Shown: in pieces, positions 37,622 to 39,233 of the stretch
How the letters are laid out: every line of letters starts with the position of its first letter
Position numbering within the stretch: position 1 is the first letter of the stretch
Made by a program: the position numbers and the translations under genes
Notes under the pieces: model-generated
What the model saw: only the letters and a program-made list of their open reading frames with translations
What the model was told of the DNA's origin: nothing
Database searches by the model: none
Assembly (NCBI GenBank): GCA_046349775.1
Contig: JAXMBS010000049.1
Coordinates: 1-39,233 of the forward strand
Direction of reading: 5' to 3'
DNA length: 39,233 nucleotides
DNA from: JAEUIG01 sp046349775
Lineage (GTDB): Bacteria; Planctomycetota; Planctomycetia; Planctomycetales; Planctomycetaceae

Positions 37622-39233
37622 ATGATTGTCAGCCTCGATTGGCTCCGCGAATACGTTGCGCTCGATCAGTCCGCTGAAGCGCTGGCCGAGCGGTTCACTA
37701 TGGCCGGACTGAACCTCGAATCGGTCACGCAGCGTGGCGCCGACGCGGCCATCGACCTCGAAGTCACCAGCAACCGTCCGGACTGCCTGGGACACATCGG
37801 CATTGCCCGTGAGGCCGGCGTCCTGACCGGCCGCCCGCTCCGCATCCCCGATCCGCAGCCGCCAGTCGCCGGCCGCCCCGTCGCCGAGGCTGCCGCCCTC
37901 GCGATTGAATCGCTCGATCTTTGTCCGGCTTACATCGCCCGCGTCATCGAAGGCGTCACCGTCCGGCCCAGCCCGGACTGGCTCAAGCGCCGATTGGAAT
38001 GCATCGGTGTCGCTCCGATCAATAACGTGGTCGACATCACGAACTACGTCCTGATGGAATGCGGCCAGCCGCTGCACGCGTTCGATCTCGATCTGCTGAA
38101 GGGCCGCCGGATCGTCGTGCGGCGCGGCCACCAGAACGAATCGATTCTGGGCATCGATCACCGCGAGTATCGCCTGACTCCTGAGATGTGCGCCATCGCC
38201 GATGCCGAGCGCGCCGTCGCGATCGGCGGCATCATGGGGGGCGCCGCCACCGAAATCACGACTCGCACAAAGAACGTGCTCATTGAAGTCGCGCAATTTC
38301 GACCGCTGTCAGTGCACCGCGCTGCGCGGACCCTGCGGCTCCACAGCCCGTCTTCGTACCGGTTTGAACGCCGCATCAACGAACAGTGGCTCGACTGGGC
38401 CAGTCGCCGCTGCTGCGAGCTGATCCTGCAGACCGGCGGCGGCACGCTCTGCGAGGGTTCGCTGGTCTCCGGCTCGATCCCAGACTGGCGGCCGGATCCG
38501 ATCAGACTCCGGTTCGCGCAGGTGCGTCGGATTCTGGGAATCGACATTCCACCCGACCGCTGCGTCGAAATCCTGCGGCAACTGGGGCTGGAGTGTCGCG
38601 ATCGAACACAAGACGCTGCCGTCTTCGCTCCTCCTTCATGGCGGCGCGACCTGACGCGCGATATCGATCTGATTGAGGAAGTCGCCCGCGTCCACGGTTA
38701 CGGGCAAATCCCCGAAGACCGGCCGATTCCCGTCGTCGCTGCGCCGCGCTCGCTTCCCGAGCGGGTCGACCAGCGCGTGCGCTCGACCCTCGTCGCCGCC
38801 GGATTCTGCGAGGCCGTAACGTTTTCGTTCGTTCGGCCCGAGACCCAGGCGCTGCTCACTCCTCCAGTTGCCGCCGAAACATTGCGCATCACGCCCGCCG
38901 CCGGCGACTACGGTGATACGCTCCGCGCCAGCCTGGTCCCCAGCCTGCTCGAGTGCCGCGCCGACAACGCCCGCCACGGCAACCTCGACGCCGAATTGTT
39001 CGAACTGGCCCGCGTCTATTGGAGTTCCGATCCGGCCCGCAAGGACGGCCAGCCGCGGCGGATTGGCATCGTCAGCGGACGTTCGTTTGCCGAACTGCGC
39101 GGCGTCGTGGATGCCATCGCCCGATCTGTGCGTCCGGCTGCGACCGTGACCGTCGCGCCGCTGGACGTGCCGCAATTCGTCCCGGGCCGCGGTGCGACTC
39201 TGGCGCTCGACGGCGCCGACTGGGGCTGGATGG
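37622..39233 (+). CDS. pheT: Phenylalanine-tRNA ligase beta subunit (3' end beyond the window)
   Basis: Beta subunit of cytoplasmic PheRS, which charges tRNA-Phe with its alpha subunit (pheS, not in this window). The frame opens at the ATG at 37622 and is still open at the window end after 537 codons. Motifs: MIVSLDWLREYV at the start, DLEVTSNRPDCLGHIGIARE (B3/B4 entry), INNVVDITNYVLMECGQPLHAFD, AIGGIMGG, SYRFERRI and RDIDLIEEVARVHGY. The EMAP-like tRNA-binding domain of about 110 residues found after the first 40 residues in E. coli PheT is missing: only about ten residues separate the N-terminal helix from the SNRPDCLG motif. Shorter PheT of this type may be normal in planctomycetes, though this is from memory. 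Confidence 0.95.
   Translation, partial: MIVSLDWLREYVALDQSAEALAERFTMAGLNLESVTQRGADAAIDLEVTSNRPDCLGHIGIAREAGVLTGRPLRIPDPQPPVAGRPVAEAAALAIESLDLCPAYIARVIEGVTVRPSPDWLKRRLECIGVAPINNVVDITNYVLMECGQPLHAFDLDLLKGRRIVVRRGHQNESILGIDHREYRLTPEMCAIADAERAVAIGGIMGGAATEITTRTKNVLIEVAQFRPLSVHRAARTLRLHSPSSYRFERRINEQWLDWASRRCCELILQTGGGTLCEGSLVSGSIPDWRPDPIRLRFAQVRRILGIDIPPDRCVEILRQLGLECRDRTQDAAVFAPPSWRRDLTRDIDLIEEVARVHGYGQIPEDRPIPVVAAPRSLPERVDQRVRSTLVAAGFCEAVTFSFVRPETQALLTPPVAAETLRITPAAGDYGDTLRASLVPSLLECRADNARHGNLDAELFELARVYWSSDPARKDGQPRRIGIVSGRSFAELRGVVDAIARSVRPAATVTVAPLDVPQFVPGRGATLALDGADWGWM

Overview
The window (about 39 kb, GC-rich) comes from a planctomycete chromosome. Evidence includes a DUF1559 prepilin-like protein with its companion carboxypeptidase-regulatory-like lipoprotein, two Tat-exported DUF1501 proteins, a PVC-type membrane-bound dehydrogenase with HEAT repeats and a CxxCH haem domain, three sulfatase-family genes, a leucine-rich-repeat lipoprotein of planctomycete type and a PheT lacking the usual tRNA-binding insertion. 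No rRNA, tRNA, CRISPR array or recognisable transposase was seen.

Layout. (1) 1-617: end of a coiled-coil protein. (2) 683-5773, minus: a four-gene MacAB/LolCDE-like export operon (HlyD-type adaptor, ATPase, two permeases) with phrase-like repeats in its spacers. (3) 5905-8150: a zinc-ribbon membrane protein and a small secreted protein, divergent, then a strong terminator. (4) 8150-10488: an intact sulfatase followed by two decayed small genes, one a kinase-like pseudogene that appears to be interrupted by a short palindrome-bearing insertion. (5) 10648-13459, minus: LRR lipoprotein, DUF1559 protein with terminator, and regulatory-like lipoprotein. (6) 14003-28879: a secreted catabolic island with two DUF1501 proteins, an esterase, the dehydrogenase, a glycoside-hydrolase-like protein with Asp-box repeats, a pectate-lyase-like protein, a sulfatase and a beta-propeller glycosidase-like protein. 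(7) 28977-30521: small membrane protein, aldo/keto reductase, Dabb protein. (8) 30732-34767, minus: PilT, a GspE/PilB-type ATPase with an unusual membrane-anchored N-terminus, and a CvpA-family protein. (9) 34971-39233: diacylglycerol kinase, a regulatory-domain/sulfatase-fold fusion that has lost its catalytic residues and carries an in-frame stop, and the start of pheT.

The most striking signal is damage to reading frames. I count at least eleven single-base frame changes in five genes between 14.7 and 26.3 kb, five of them within about 280 bases of one sulfatase, plus two in-frame TAA codons elsewhere (10384 and 36361). The housekeeping and secretion genes on both sides are clean. Either this catabolic island is decaying under relaxed selection or the assembly has local indel errors; read-level inspection would tell. 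A second theme is several families of short phrase-like or palindromic intergenic repeats, one of which supplies the stop codon of a gene and another the N-terminus of the GspE-like ATPase.

Functionally, the island encodes exported enzymes for attacking sulfated or uronate-rich polysaccharides: lyase, sulfatases, glycosidase-like proteins, an esterase and a periplasmic haem-dependent sugar-dehydrogenase-like protein. I did not find a clearly new defence or mobile system.
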